20,348 bases of DNA from positions 1-20,348 of the forward strand of contig CAZVYJ010000050.1 of assembly GCA_964631565.1 (NCBI GenBank), in the 5' to 3' direction. The notes under the pieces are model-generated. The model saw only the letters and a list, made by a program, of their open reading frames with translations, made no database searches and had not been told where the DNA came from. Below are positions 1 to 7,463 of the stretch, in pieces (the first letter of the stretch is position 1; the number at the start of each line of letters is the position of its first letter). A program made the translations under genes and the position numbers. Origin of the DNA: CAZVYJ01 sp964631565. GTDB taxonomy: Bacteria; Planctomycetota; Phycisphaerae; SM23-33.

Positions 1-1118
1 TCATTATAAGACTCGCAAGAGATACGTACTTGGGGAGGCTTAGTGCATAATGTCCATGGGCAGGCGGAAGGCATAAGAACAAAACCCCGTCCTTGGCCGT
101 CGGTGCCTTCGCGAAGTGCGCGGACGACTTTCGGCTCGAACTGCTGAGGCGGAAGATTTTCGATGTCCGCGACCTCGATGTTGCCGAAGAGCGCCATCTG
201 CCGGCCGAACTGCTGGCGGACGTCTATCAGTTCCATGTCGCCCTGCGGCGGCGGCTCAATCGGGTCCAGGCCGTCGGCCCCCATCGCCACTATGTGAGGC
301 AGTATGCCCCGCAGCCGCCCGTGCGAATGTATGCGAGCGAAGCCGCCGGAAGCCTGGATTGTTTTAATCATCGGCATGGTGTAGCGGACTTCGTATTCCT
401 CGTACAGCCTCGGCGGCAGGTAAGGTTCGGAGGCGTACTCGGAGCCGACGACCCGCCACATCCGACCAGGCGCCTGCCGGCAGAAATCTTCCACGACGGC
501 ATAGACGGCCGTCGCATATTTTTCCAGCAGTGCGTGGAAGAGCCTGGCTTCCGTCATGGCCGCCACTGTATAGTCGCCCATCGAGAACAGGCTCGCAGCC
601 ATGCAGAGCGGATCGCCAATATCCAAGATGACGATGCCGGCGTCGCCAAGCTTTGTGTCGGCGTCGGCGATCCCGGAAACATCACAGCGCCACGCGAGGG
701 CTTCGTCGGACAGTTGCAGAAAAGCCTTGAGGTCGGCGGCATCTTTCAGCAGATGCTCGAGCGTCCAGCAGGTATCTACTTCCGCGTCGCGCCGCATCAG
801 GCTGCTGAGCGTTCGTCCGCCGACGTTCACAGTCGTGCGGGTGAAGCGGCGGTCGCCTTCCTCCCATGTCTCGGTATGGAAAAACTCGTTTCTCGCAGCC
901 GTCGATTCCGGAAGAACCGGCGGATAAAAACCCTGCATGATGTCGGTCTGCTGTTCGGCCAGTTCCAGCAGCGGCCGCCATGAAGGATCGTTGTGCACGT
1001 TGTAGGGATCGGTGTCATCGGCGTCGTACCGGAACATGCCGATTTCATAAAAGCTCACAGGCGGACGGTCTACAGCCTCGCCCCGCATGGTCGCCAGAAG
1101 CCGCTCACGTCTGGTCAT
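1..1118 (-). CDS. Uroporphyrinogen decarboxylase (UroD)-family protein, partial (3' end outside window)
   Basis: The frame is open for 372 codons from an ATG at 1118 and reaches the window edge without a stop, so the C-terminus is missing. The ATG follows AAGGA with about 8 nt spacing. The start MTRRERLLA, the HSHGR motif near residues 264-268, the following GADGLDPIEPP segment (281-290) and FGNIE (311-315) fit the TIM-barrel UroD/MtaA-like superfamily. The HemE N-terminal RQAGRY motif is absent, and the H-C zinc pair of corrinoid methyltransferases is replaced by HSH, so true haem synthesis or classical MtaA/CmuA activity is unlikely. The substrate is unknown. It lies 40 nt downstream of the DJ-1/PfpI gene on the same strand, probably in one operon with it and the second UroD-like gene. 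Confidence 0.85.
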   Translation of the reverse strand, partial: MTRRERLLATMRGEAVDRPPVSFYEIGMFRYDADDTDPYNVHNDPSWRPLLELAEQQTDIMQGFYPPVLPESTAARNEFFHTETWEEGDRRFTRTTVNVGGRTLSSLMRRDAEVDTCWTLEHLLKDAADLKAFLQLSDEALAWRCDVSGIADADTKLGDAGIVILDIGDPLCMAASLFSMGDYTVAAMTEARLFHALLEKYATAVYAVVEDFCRQAPGRMWRVVGSEYASEPYLPPRLYEEYEVRYTMPMIKTIQASGGFARIHSHGRLRGILPHIVAMGADGLDPIEPPPQGDMELIDVRQQFGRQMALFGNIEVADIENLPPQQFEPKVVRALREGTDGQGRGFVLMPSACPWTLCTKPPQVRISCESYN

Positions 1119-1158
1119 GTACGATTTCCTTATTCGATGCAGAATCCTTCGACCGGAA

Positions 1159-1747
1159 TCAGGCTTCTACTTTGCTGCCAAGCAGTTTGAGGAACTGGCG
1201 GATCCAGTCCGGGTGGCCGGGCCAGGCGGAGGCTGTAACAAGGTTGCCGTCGGTGAAGGCGTTGGAGAACGTCTCGTTGGGGTCGGCCCACTTGCCGCCG
1301 GCGGCCTGCACTTCCGGACGAACGGCGGGATAGGCCATGCACCGCCTGCCTTCCAACACGCCGGCTGCGGCGAGTATCTGCTGGCCGTGGCAGACCGACG
1401 CTATCGGCTTGCGGGCGAAGGCGAAGTGCCTGACGGTCTCGATTACCTTCGGATTCAGGCGCAGATACTCTGGCGACCGGCCGCCGGGAATGACAAGCGC
1501 GTCGTAGTCCTGCGGCTTTATCTCGTCGAACGTGGCGTTGAGCTGAAAATTGTGCCCGGGCTTCTCGCTGTAGGTCTGGTCGCCCTCGAAATCGTGGACG
1601 GCTGTCCGGACCTTCTCGCCCGTTTTTTTTGCCGGGGCAGACGGCATGGACGGCGTGGCCGACCATCAGGAGCATCTGGAACGGAACCATCACTTCGTAG
1701 TCTTCAACGAAATCGCCGACCAGCATTAGTATTTTCTTTGCAGCCAT
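1159..1747 (-). pseudogene. DJ-1/PfpI family protein (cysteine amidotransferase/deglycase fold), frameshifted in an A8 tract
   Basis: The N-terminal part (MAAKKILMLVGDFVEDYE, from an ATG at 1747 behind AAAGGGGA) and the C-terminal part with the PGG loop (about 88-90) and the nucleophile elbow SVCHGQ (Cys about 119 in the repaired protein) are in different frames. The frames meet at a run of eight T on the plus strand, 1623-1630. Removing one base from the run joins PGKK to TGEKV and gives a 195-residue protein, the normal length for PfpI-type proteins. As written, the 0-frame runs on to about 1130 with non-homologous, arginine-rich sequence. A real loss-of-function mutation, transcriptional slippage or a homopolymer sequencing error are all possible. 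Family members act as glyoxalases, deglycases or stress proteins. The gene lies between two UroD-family genes on the same strand. Confidence 0.85.
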
Positions 1748-1771
1748 CAAAATCCCCTTTCCATGAATTGT

Positions 1772-1944
1772 GAACCGCGAGTTGCGAGTCGCGAATTACT
1801 ACTCGTGGTTCGTCCCTCAGGAACGAGTGGAATATGTATCATTTCCGCTCACCCAGACGGGCAGGCTTCCATTCGCGGCTAGCAAAAATCGCATCGTTGC
1901 TTTATTTACACAAATCGCGATTCGCAGTTCACAATTCGCGATTT
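1772..1944. repeat. Intergenic cluster of short inverted repeats (GCGAATT type)
   Basis: The gap between the UroD-like and DJ-1 genes holds two inverted repeats. GAACCGCGAGT (1772-1782) faces ACTCGTGGTTC (1801-1811), 10 of 11 matched. AAATCGCGA (1912-1920) faces TCGCGATTT (1936-1944), perfect with a 15-nt loop and ending exactly at the stop codon of the UroD-like gene. GCGAGTCGCGAATTAC at 1784-1799 recurs exactly at 20265-20280, so this is a dispersed family. The second hairpin could stabilise the 3' end of the upstream message or slow polymerase, but no U tract follows it. Confidence 0.6.
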
Positions 1945-2904
1945 TCAATCGTAATTTCCTTCCTGCCGCCAGACGTCGAGCATGAGTTCGTATCGTCGCA
2001 GCGGCATACCGGTGTAGATGCAGTTGCTGGTCGAGAAAATATACCCGCCGCCGGGCATGCCGTGCTTGAGGGCGTAGCGGGAGGCCTCGATTACCTGCTC
2101 GTCGGTGCCGGTCTGAAGCAGAGCGCACGAAACGTTGCCCATGAGGCATACCTTTTTGCCGACCAGCCGCTTGACCTCGGCGATATCAACGCCGCCCTGC
2201 GGGTCGAGGCTCTGCAGCGCGTGCGGGCCGGCCGCCACGAGCCGGTCGAGTATCGGCATGATGTTGCCGTCGGTGTGCAGCATGGTGTAGAAACCCATCT
2301 CGCGATATGCGGCGACGAGCCGCGTGAGGTAAGGCATGACGAACTCGTCGAACATCGCCGGCGATAGGAACGGGCCGTTGTTCATGCAGTAGTCGGTGCA
2401 GAGCGTGTAGCCGTCCAGCACGCCGTGCCTGTGAAACTTTTCGACGCGGGCGAGCTGTTTGTCCACCATGCGTGCGGCCTCGTCCTTGAGCTGCTGCGGG
2501 TGCTCGGCGAGCTTGACGGAAAATTCGACCATTTCCTCGCCATTGGGCACGCCGAACGTCGCCCCACCGTGCATGGTGAGATAGTAGTCCATGCCGGACT
2601 GCTCGCGGATGCTGTCGAGAACGCGCATGATATCGTCATCGTGGTCGAAGAACGGCGGGTCGTGGAAAAATATCGCCGAGTGCTCGTATTTCCGGGCGGT
2701 CTGGATGTGCAGATCGGCCATGTCGCGGATGTGCAGGTTGCGCTCGGTCCGGCTCATCTGGTCCCACTGGTAGTAGTACCGCTGCTGCGGGTGGATTCGC
2801 CCGAAGGCTTCCATCGTCAGGTAAAACACCAGCTCGAAGTGCGGCACGCGCCCGGGCGGCTGCTTGCCTTCAAGGGCCATGATAAGTTTTTCACGCGGCG
2901 TCAT
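1945..2904 (-). CDS. Uroporphyrinogen decarboxylase (UroD)-family protein
   Basis: Complete 319-residue protein. The ATG at 2904 follows TCAGGAG with about 11 nt spacing. MTPREKLIMALEG is the typical start of non-HemE UroD-family proteins. HTDGN (about 210-214), SLDPQGGVDI (232-241), a GN pair near 256 and GGGYIF (285-290) mark the TIM barrel and ligand pocket. The HemE arginine motif is absent, and HTD replaces the HxC zinc site of MtaA/CmuA methyltransferases, so the substrate is not predictable. It is only weakly similar to the neighbouring UroD-like protein at 1-1118, so the two are diverged paralogues rather than a recent duplication. The last codons run into a hairpin repeat. HNH gene upstream, DJ-1 gene downstream on the same strand. 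Confidence 0.88.
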   Translation of the reverse strand: MTPREKLIMALEGKQPPGRVPHFELVFYLTMEAFGRIHPQQRYYYQWDQMSRTERNLHIRDMADLHIQTARKYEHSAIFFHDPPFFDHDDDIMRVLDSIREQSGMDYYLTMHGGATFGVPNGEEMVEFSVKLAEHPQQLKDEAARMVDKQLARVEKFHRHGVLDGYTLCTDYCMNNGPFLSPAMFDEFVMPYLTRLVAAYREMGFYTMLHTDGNIMPILDRLVAAGPHALQSLDPQGGVDIAEVKRLVGKKVCLMGNVSCALLQTGTDEQVIEASRYALKHGMPGGGYIFSTSNCIYTGMPLRRYELMLDVWRQEGNYD

Positions 2905-3046
2905 ATATTACAAAACTCCTGACAGTTCCTTAGAGCGGTTTGCTCCATGAATCGGCAGAGAATCGCACACAGACACTCCACATTCAAGCAGGCAGGAAAT
3001 ATTTTCGCAAGACCTGAAGGGCGGTTGTGTATTGCGGAACCGGCCG

Positions 3047-3682
3047 TCAATCGCGCAGCTCGACGTTCCAGTACGCCGCGTTGAGGAACTGTTTCCACGA
3101 GGCATACTTCTCGCTGGTGAGGTGCAGCGTGATAACCGGCGAGCGATTCGGCTTGACTGGGTCGGCTATGAGCTTCATATGGGCTTCGGCCGGCGTCCGC
3201 CCGCCTTTCTTCACATTGCACTTCACGCAGCAGCACACGATATTGGTCCAGACCATCGCCCCGCCCCGGCTGCGGGGAATAACATGGTCCAGGCTCAGTT
3301 CGCTGGTCGGGAACTTCTTGCCGCAATACTGGCAGTGATTGCGGTCGCGGGCGTAGATGTTGCGGCGGTTGAACTTGACCTCGCGTTTCGGCAGGCGGTC
3401 ATAGCCTATCAGGCGGATGATGCGGGGGACGGCCAGCTCAAATTTCACGCAGCGAACCCAGTCGTGATGCTCACGCTCGTACTTGGCCTTGTACTCGCTG
3501 ACTTCTCGCCAGGACTCGAAACTGTGGGAGAGATATTCATTGCCCTCGATATGGATAATTTCGGCGATACGCTTCAGAAGCATGCAGAACGCCCGACGCG
3601 CCGAGACTACGCGTACAGCGGCGTAGTGCTTGTTAAGCACCAGCACGTTGCTGTTCAACACGCTGTTGCCGGATGCTATCAT
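3047..3682 (-). CDS. HNH endonuclease family protein
   Basis: 211 residues. The ATG at 3682 is supported by GGAGG about 9 nt upstream. The C-terminal half holds a complete HNH module: CQYC (117-120) and a second cysteine pair CVKC (152-155) for structural zinc, catalytic LDHVIPRSRGG (131-141), and WTNIV (145-149). The N-terminal half, beginning with VLVLNKHYAAV, is the helical extension usual for this widespread chromosomal HNH group. These proteins are common in Planctomycetota and other phyla and are not tied to a restriction system; no methyltransferase or phage gene is nearby. Biological role (DNA repair or nicking) is unproven. Separated by about 140 bp from both neighbours, in which I see no clear promoter. 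Confidence 0.9.
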   Translation of the reverse strand: MIASGNSVLNSNVLVLNKHYAAVRVVSARRAFCMLLKRIAEIIHIEGNEYLSHSFESWREVSEYKAKYEREHHDWVRCVKFELAVPRIIRLIGYDRLPKREVKFNRRNIYARDRNHCQYCGKKFPTSELSLDHVIPRSRGGAMVWTNIVCCCVKCNVKKGGRTPAEAHMKLIADPVKPNRSPVITLHLTSEKYASWKQFLNAAYWNVELRD

Positions 3683-3821
3683 GCTGCAATGCCTCCGCGG
3701 GCACAGGCTGCAGCGACAGGCTGGCAGCCTGAACGATGACTAATAATATATGGGCATTCGGCTCCGGCTGCAAGGACCAGCAGGCGGGTATTAAGCATCA
3801 GGCTGATAAATTCACACGGTC

Positions 3822-5657
3822 TTAGCCGGTCACGCCGACAAGCCTGAGATGCTTGCGTGATGCACGAAATTCAAGCGTGGAGGCGCCGGCCTTGACGACC
3901 GTCTTGCCGGCGGCATCTTCAATGCTCACATTGCCTGCCAGCTTGTGGCGGGAGAAAACACTGACGATAACGGCACGCCCTATTACCCCGCCGGCGGCGA
4001 GAAGCACGTTATCGCTTTCATGTGATGAAAGTCTGTGCGATGCCGTTGAAAGCTCCAGTTTTATCGTAGAGGCGATGGCGAAATTCATGGCGGCTCGCCG
4101 GCCTGTTATGGTTCCGCAGGCCCCGGCGGCGTCAAGATTAACGGCTCCGCCGGCATGCCAGAACAATTCCACTTTTTCCGGCGAGGCCAGGTTCAGCTCG
4201 TCCAGCACGACAAGTGTGTGCCCCGCTCCGCCGTCGCCGGCCGTAAGCATGACCACGTGGCGATTGAAACTCGCCGACTCTCCGCACGCATTGCCGGCGT
4301 TGCAGACAACCCAGCGATAGTTGTCTTCAATGACGGCTTCGTCGATGGAGCCCTGCGCGTCGATATTCTGACCGCTCTCGGCTATGGCGATGGTGTTGTG
4401 CGCCCGCGTCTGGACCTCGTAGAAATCGCCGCGTCCCTCGCCGAGATACGCCTTTGAAAACGGGGCGTGGCCGTGGTCTACAAGCAGCATCTCGCCGTCG
4501 ACCTGCAGCTGGATGCTGTTCATGTCGCACTGGCTGTGATTGGCGGACAGGTCGCCGGTCTTGGCGGCGACGTAGAACGTCGGGCGAGGCCAGTTGTCGG
4601 CAATCGCAGCCCATCCTATCTGGTTGAAAACCTTCAGCGGCGGCGCGTTCAGTTCGGCTGGAGTCTCCAGGTCTTCGGGGCGGAACAGCAGCGCCATGCC
4701 TGCCGCCGAGTAGCCGGACGTGCTCGCGTCGCGATGGAACGAATACGTGTCCAGCCACCATGTCAGTTCCGGCGCGCTGAAGTATTTTGTCAGTATGTAG
4801 AACGCCCCGTGAAGCGGAACGGTCGGGTTGTCGCCGAAACTCGCGGCGAAACCGTTCGGCGTGAAATAAAAGCCGAACGCGCCGGTCTCGCCCATGCCGC
4901 GATGGTGGAAAATTTTCTGATCGTCCTCCAGCCTGCTCGCCGCTTCGCCCAGCAGCAGGATATACCGCATCGCATAGCCCCAGTAGCCGGTGCCTTCGTC
5001 CCAGCCGCCCTCGCGGCCGAGCGCGTCGAAGAAATGATCCAGTCCCTTGCGGGCGGCCTTGTAGGCCTTCTTCGCCTCGGGGCACTCGTCGGCGAACGCC
5101 AGCGACGCGAGGGCAATACCGCCGTTAACGACGGCGTTCCAGTTATGGTAGCAGTCGTACCAGAACGCGTTTTTCCTGACGCCTTCGAGGTACGGCTTGA
5201 CGGCTTTTTCGATTATTGCGGATGAGAAGGCGTGGCGGCCGGCCTCGGTCAGGTCGTCCCACAGCCAGTCCAGCGCGACGGCAGCAGCAACGGCAGCTTC
5301 AGCCGTGCACAGGTCGGCGTCAATGTGATTGTGACAGGGATCAACCCATGTGCTCCATGAGGTCAGGTTGCGGAGTTCTTCGATGGCGCGGTCGCGGTAG
5401 GCTGCGTTGCGGTCGATGTTGTGGGCGATGAGCAGGTCGAGAATTCTTCCTTGCGCCGTCCGGGCGGCCTGAACGGCGGAAAACCAGACGCCCTTCTGCC
5501 ACATCTGCCGCCACTGCTGCTCGGTGACCGGTGACGATTCCAGAATGAGCGAGCATCGCTTCAGAAGCGCCTGGTAAATCGTGTCGAACGGCTTTTTCCC
5601 AAGCCGGCCGCGAAGACGCGTCAATTCCTCTATTGTCGCAAGTATCCCGCGCCTCAT
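3822..5657 (-). CDS. Heparinase II/III-family polysaccharide lyase-like protein
   Basis: 611 residues from ATG 5657, chosen because AAGGA lies about 10 nt upstream; the frame is open 45 codons further but that stretch enters a dispersed repeat. The N-terminal two thirds form an alpha/alpha toroid of alginate-lyase type, with HNWNAVVNGG (171-180) and GTGYWGYAMRY (222-232). The C-terminal third is the heparinase II/III beta-sandwich with NHSQCD (373-378), a VDGEMLLVDHG strand and AHNTI (419-423). Such enzymes cleave uronic-acid-containing glycans by beta-elimination. No signal peptide is visible (start MRRGILATIEELTRLRG), so it would act in the cytoplasm on imported oligosaccharides unless the start is wrong. 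No transporter or sulfatase lies beside it, so the glycan cannot be named. Confidence 0.88.
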   Translation of the reverse strand: MRRGILATIEELTRLRGRLGKKPFDTIYQALLKRCSLILESSPVTEQQWRQMWQKGVWFSAVQAARTAQGRILDLLIAHNIDRNAAYRDRAIEELRNLTSWSTWVDPCHNHIDADLCTAEAAVAAAVALDWLWDDLTEAGRHAFSSAIIEKAVKPYLEGVRKNAFWYDCYHNWNAVVNGGIALASLAFADECPEAKKAYKAARKGLDHFFDALGREGGWDEGTGYWGYAMRYILLLGEAASRLEDDQKIFHHRGMGETGAFGFYFTPNGFAASFGDNPTVPLHGAFYILTKYFSAPELTWWLDTYSFHRDASTSGYSAAGMALLFRPEDLETPAELNAPPLKVFNQIGWAAIADNWPRPTFYVAAKTGDLSANHSQCDMNSIQLQVDGEMLLVDHGHAPFSKAYLGEGRGDFYEVQTRAHNTIAIAESGQNIDAQGSIDEAVIEDNYRWVVCNAGNACGESASFNRHVVMLTAGDGGAGHTLVVLDELNLASPEKVELFWHAGGAVNLDAAGACGTITGRRAAMNFAIASTIKLELSTASHRLSSHESDNVLLAAGGVIGRAVIVSVFSRHKLAGNVSIEDAAGKTVVKAGASTLEFRASRKHLRLVGVTG

Positions 5658-5781
5658 ATAACCCGTCCTTGAATGAGAACTAATAACTGCCAAAAGAGCC
5701 TTCCAATTAAACCCTAGGATATGATTTACGCACCGCAAGTGCAAGATGAGGGTTGATACATCCGCCCTGTTGCCTGCTTCC

Positions 5782-5840
5782 GCCTTCGCCAAGGCTGCCG
5801 CCTACGCTGAAGCTACGGCGAGACAAGTCGGCGTGACAAG
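5782..5840. repeat. Non-coding repeat/hairpin segment between heparinase-like and MBL genes
   Basis: The 192 bp between the two minus-strand genes hold GCCTTCGCCAAGGC (5782-5795, a perfect 5-bp stem with a 4-nt loop) followed by two direct copies of GGCGNGACAAG (5817-5827 and 5830-5840, 10 of 11 identical). I read this as an intergenic dispersed repeat rather than coding sequence. Its copy number elsewhere cannot be seen from the window. Confidence 0.45.
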
Positions 5841-5849
5841 CCCTGCCGT

Positions 5850-6617
5850 TCAGACTTCCAGCACTTCGGTCGCTTCGTATCTGCCGGCGATATGGATTGG
5901 AAAACCTCGCGGAAGCAGCTGCATGTGAGTCCTAAGCGCGACCTGCGGCGAATTGTTGTTCTCGCTGAGGTGCGCCAGGCACGCCCACCGCAGGCGTGCC
6001 CTTGCAGCCGGACGAAGCAGCTCGGCCGCTTCGCCGTTGGAGATGTGCCCGCCCGGCCCGCTGACGCGTCGCTGCAGCCAAATGGGATAAGGCCCGTTGG
6101 CCAGCATGACCGGGTCGTAATTGCTCTCGAGAATCACGGCGTCCAGCGAACTGATGAGCCGCGGCAAATCGTCGAAGACGTGGCCGAGGTCGGTCAGAAC
6201 GCCCAGTCTCTTGCCGCCGGATGCGACAACGAAACACACCCCGTCGACGCCGTCATGCGGAGTTGGCACGGTTTCGACCACCACGTCGCCGAACTGCAGC
6301 CAATCGCCGGCACGGAAATATCTCACGTCGTTCATCGCGCCGAGTGCGTATTTGCCGCCGGCAGCAGTGAGCGTCGGGCGAGTAATGTAAACCGGCAGGC
6401 GAAACTTGCGGTTGAACACTCCGGCGTTACGGACATGGTCGGCGTGGTCGTGCGAGATAATCAGCGCGTCGACATCCCTTATGTCTCGGCCGTGTGCCGC
6501 AAGCCGCTCTTCCGCGCGGGCGCCGCTTATGCCGGCGTCGAACAGCAGCTTCGCGTCGTCGGCTTCGACATAAATGCAGTTGCCGCTGCTGCCGGATTGG
6601 AGAGATATCGCAATCAT
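5850..6617 (-). CDS. Metallo-beta-lactamase-fold hydrolase, YycJ/WalJ-like
   Basis: 255 residues starting MIAISLQSGSSGNC. The open frame extends 17 codons upstream, but a promoter-like sequence overlaps that extension, so I place the start at 6617. The dinuclear metal motif HDHADH is at 56-61, with LTDLGH, an ESNYD segment and a late HIS (in GHISNGEA) supplying further ligands. SGSSGNC at the N-terminus and NNNSP near the C-terminus are typical of the YycJ/WalJ (VicX) group, proposed exonucleases linked in Firmicutes to cell-wall regulation and DNA repair. No WalRK two-component genes are nearby here, so the cellular role is open. Divergent from the ECF sigma gene. Confidence 0.87.
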   Translation of the reverse strand: MIAISLQSGSSGNCIYVEADDAKLLFDAGISGARAEERLAAHGRDIRDVDALIISHDHADHVRNAGVFNRKFRLPVYITRPTLTAAGGKYALGAMNDVRYFRAGDWLQFGDVVVETVPTPHDGVDGVCFVVASGGKRLGVLTDLGHVFDDLPRLISSLDAVILESNYDPVMLANGPYPIWLQRRVSGPGGHISNGEAAELLRPAARARLRWACLAHLSENNNSPQVALRTHMQLLPRGFPIHIAGRYEATEVLEV

Positions 6618-6639
6618 TCCGTTGCTTGCCTTTGCGGCA

Positions 6640-6668
6640 ATTATCCCAACAGCCAGCCGCAAAGCCAA
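6640..6668 (-). promoter_or_regulatory. Candidate sigma-70 promoter for the MBL-fold gene
   Basis: On the minus strand TTGGCT (6668-6663), 17 nt spacer, GATAAT (6645-6640). Transcription would begin near 6633, about 16 nt before the ATG at 6617. This excludes the longer upstream start. Prediction by eye only. Confidence 0.5.
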
Positions 6669-6675
6669 TAAAGAA

Positions 6676-6705
6676 TTGACCGCGACGCCGCCGGATACCT
6701 ATCAT
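6676..6705 (+). promoter_or_regulatory. Candidate promoter for the ECF sigma factor operon
   Basis: TTGACC (6676-6681), 18 nt spacer, TATCAT (6700-6705), about 45 nt before the sigma gene. The -35 box lies only 7 bp from the -35 box of the divergent MBL promoter. It resembles a housekeeping promoter rather than the AAC-type -35 of an autoregulated ECF promoter. Confidence 0.4.
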
Positions 6706-6748
6706 GCCTGCGAACAGACACGGGCCGTAAAACCATGTTTTATAAGGA

Positions 6749-7390
6749 ATGCGCCGCAACGTGGGTAAATCGCAGAAGCCAACTCCTGAACCAGTCAGCG
6801 ACAATGATCTGCTTGCCCGCCATCTGGCCGGCGACACGGACGCCTTCGCCGCACTGGTTCGGCGATATCGCCGTGAGCTTTACAGCTTCCTTGCGAGATT
6901 CACCGGCAGCGAAACGCTGGCCGACGACGTGTTCCAGGAGACGTTCATCCAGCTTTACGTATCGGCCGGCTCATTCGACCTTTCCCGCCGGCTGAAGCCG
7001 TGGCTCTACACCATCGCAGCCAACAAAGCCCGCGACGCCCTTCGCAGCCGAAGCCGACGCCAGGCCGCCCCGCTGGATGCACAAATGTCAAGTACCGACG
7101 ATGCAACAACTTACGCTGATTTGATGCCCGCAAATATTCCCGCCCCCGATGAATCTATTCTGAACCTTGAGGTCAGGCAGACCGTACAGAATATTGTAAG
7201 AGATATGCCGGAAGACCTCCGGAACGTGCTGATATTGAGCTACTTCCAGGAATTGCCGTATAAGGAGGTTGCGGAAATTCTGGACCTGCCGCTTGGAACG
7301 GTCAAATCGAGACTGCATACGGCAGTAAAACACTTCGCGCAAAAGTGGAAGTCGCAAGCCGCGCGACTGGGACACGAGAAACAGGAGTGA
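6749..7390 (+). CDS. ECF-type RNA polymerase sigma factor (sigma-70 family)
   Basis: 213 residues. Region 2 spans about 31-100 (DAFAALVRRYRRELYSFLAR, DDVFQETFIQLY, WLYTIAANKARD) and region 4 about 143-199, with PEDLRNVLILSYFQELPYKE and the helix-turn-helix LPLGTVKSRLHTAV. Regions 1 and 3 are missing, as in ECF factors; it should direct core polymerase to a small regulon. The ATG at 6749 sits directly behind AAGGA, too close for good initiation; a GTG at 6761 in the same frame is 12 nt from AAGGA and may be the true start. The next gene encodes an anti-sigma-like membrane protein. The last 18 codons are imperfectly duplicated downstream of the stop. Confidence 0.93.
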   Translation: MRRNVGKSQKPTPEPVSDNDLLARHLAGDTDAFAALVRRYRRELYSFLARFTGSETLADDVFQETFIQLYVSAGSFDLSRRLKPWLYTIAANKARDALRSRSRRQAAPLDAQMSSTDDATTYADLMPANIPAPDESILNLEVRQTVQNIVRDMPEDLRNVLILSYFQELPYKEVAEILDLPLGTVKSRLHTAVKHFAQKWKSQAARLGHEKQE

Positions 7391-7463
7391 TGCACGGTTT
7401 TGAACAACGTTTGAAAAATTCGCGCAAAATTGGAAGCCACAGGCCGGACGATTGAAACATGAG
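7334..7463 (+). repeat. Imperfect tandem duplication of the sigma factor 3' end
   Basis: 7334-7378 and 7419-7463 align without gaps at an 85-nt offset, 35 of 45 bases identical. The first copy encodes FAQKWKSQAARLGHE at the end of the sigma factor; the second, read in the matching frame, would encode FAQNWKPQAGRLKHE (11 of 15 the same) but lies beyond the stop codon. The ATG of the anti-sigma-like gene (7459-7461) is the second-copy counterpart of an ACG in the first copy. Confidence 0.75.

Noticed and set aside
93..983. Plus-strand open frame of 296 codons at the left end
   Set aside because: Antisense to the UroD-family gene, which has conserved motifs on the minus strand.
1623..1630. Programmed -1 frameshift at A_AAA_AAC in the DJ-1 gene
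   Set aside because: The -1 frame reaches a stop soon and does not enter the frame that carries the rest of the protein.
4467..5225. Plus-strand frame of 252 codons inside the lyase gene
   Set aside because: Antisense shadow; the opposite strand carries the complete heparinase-type protein.
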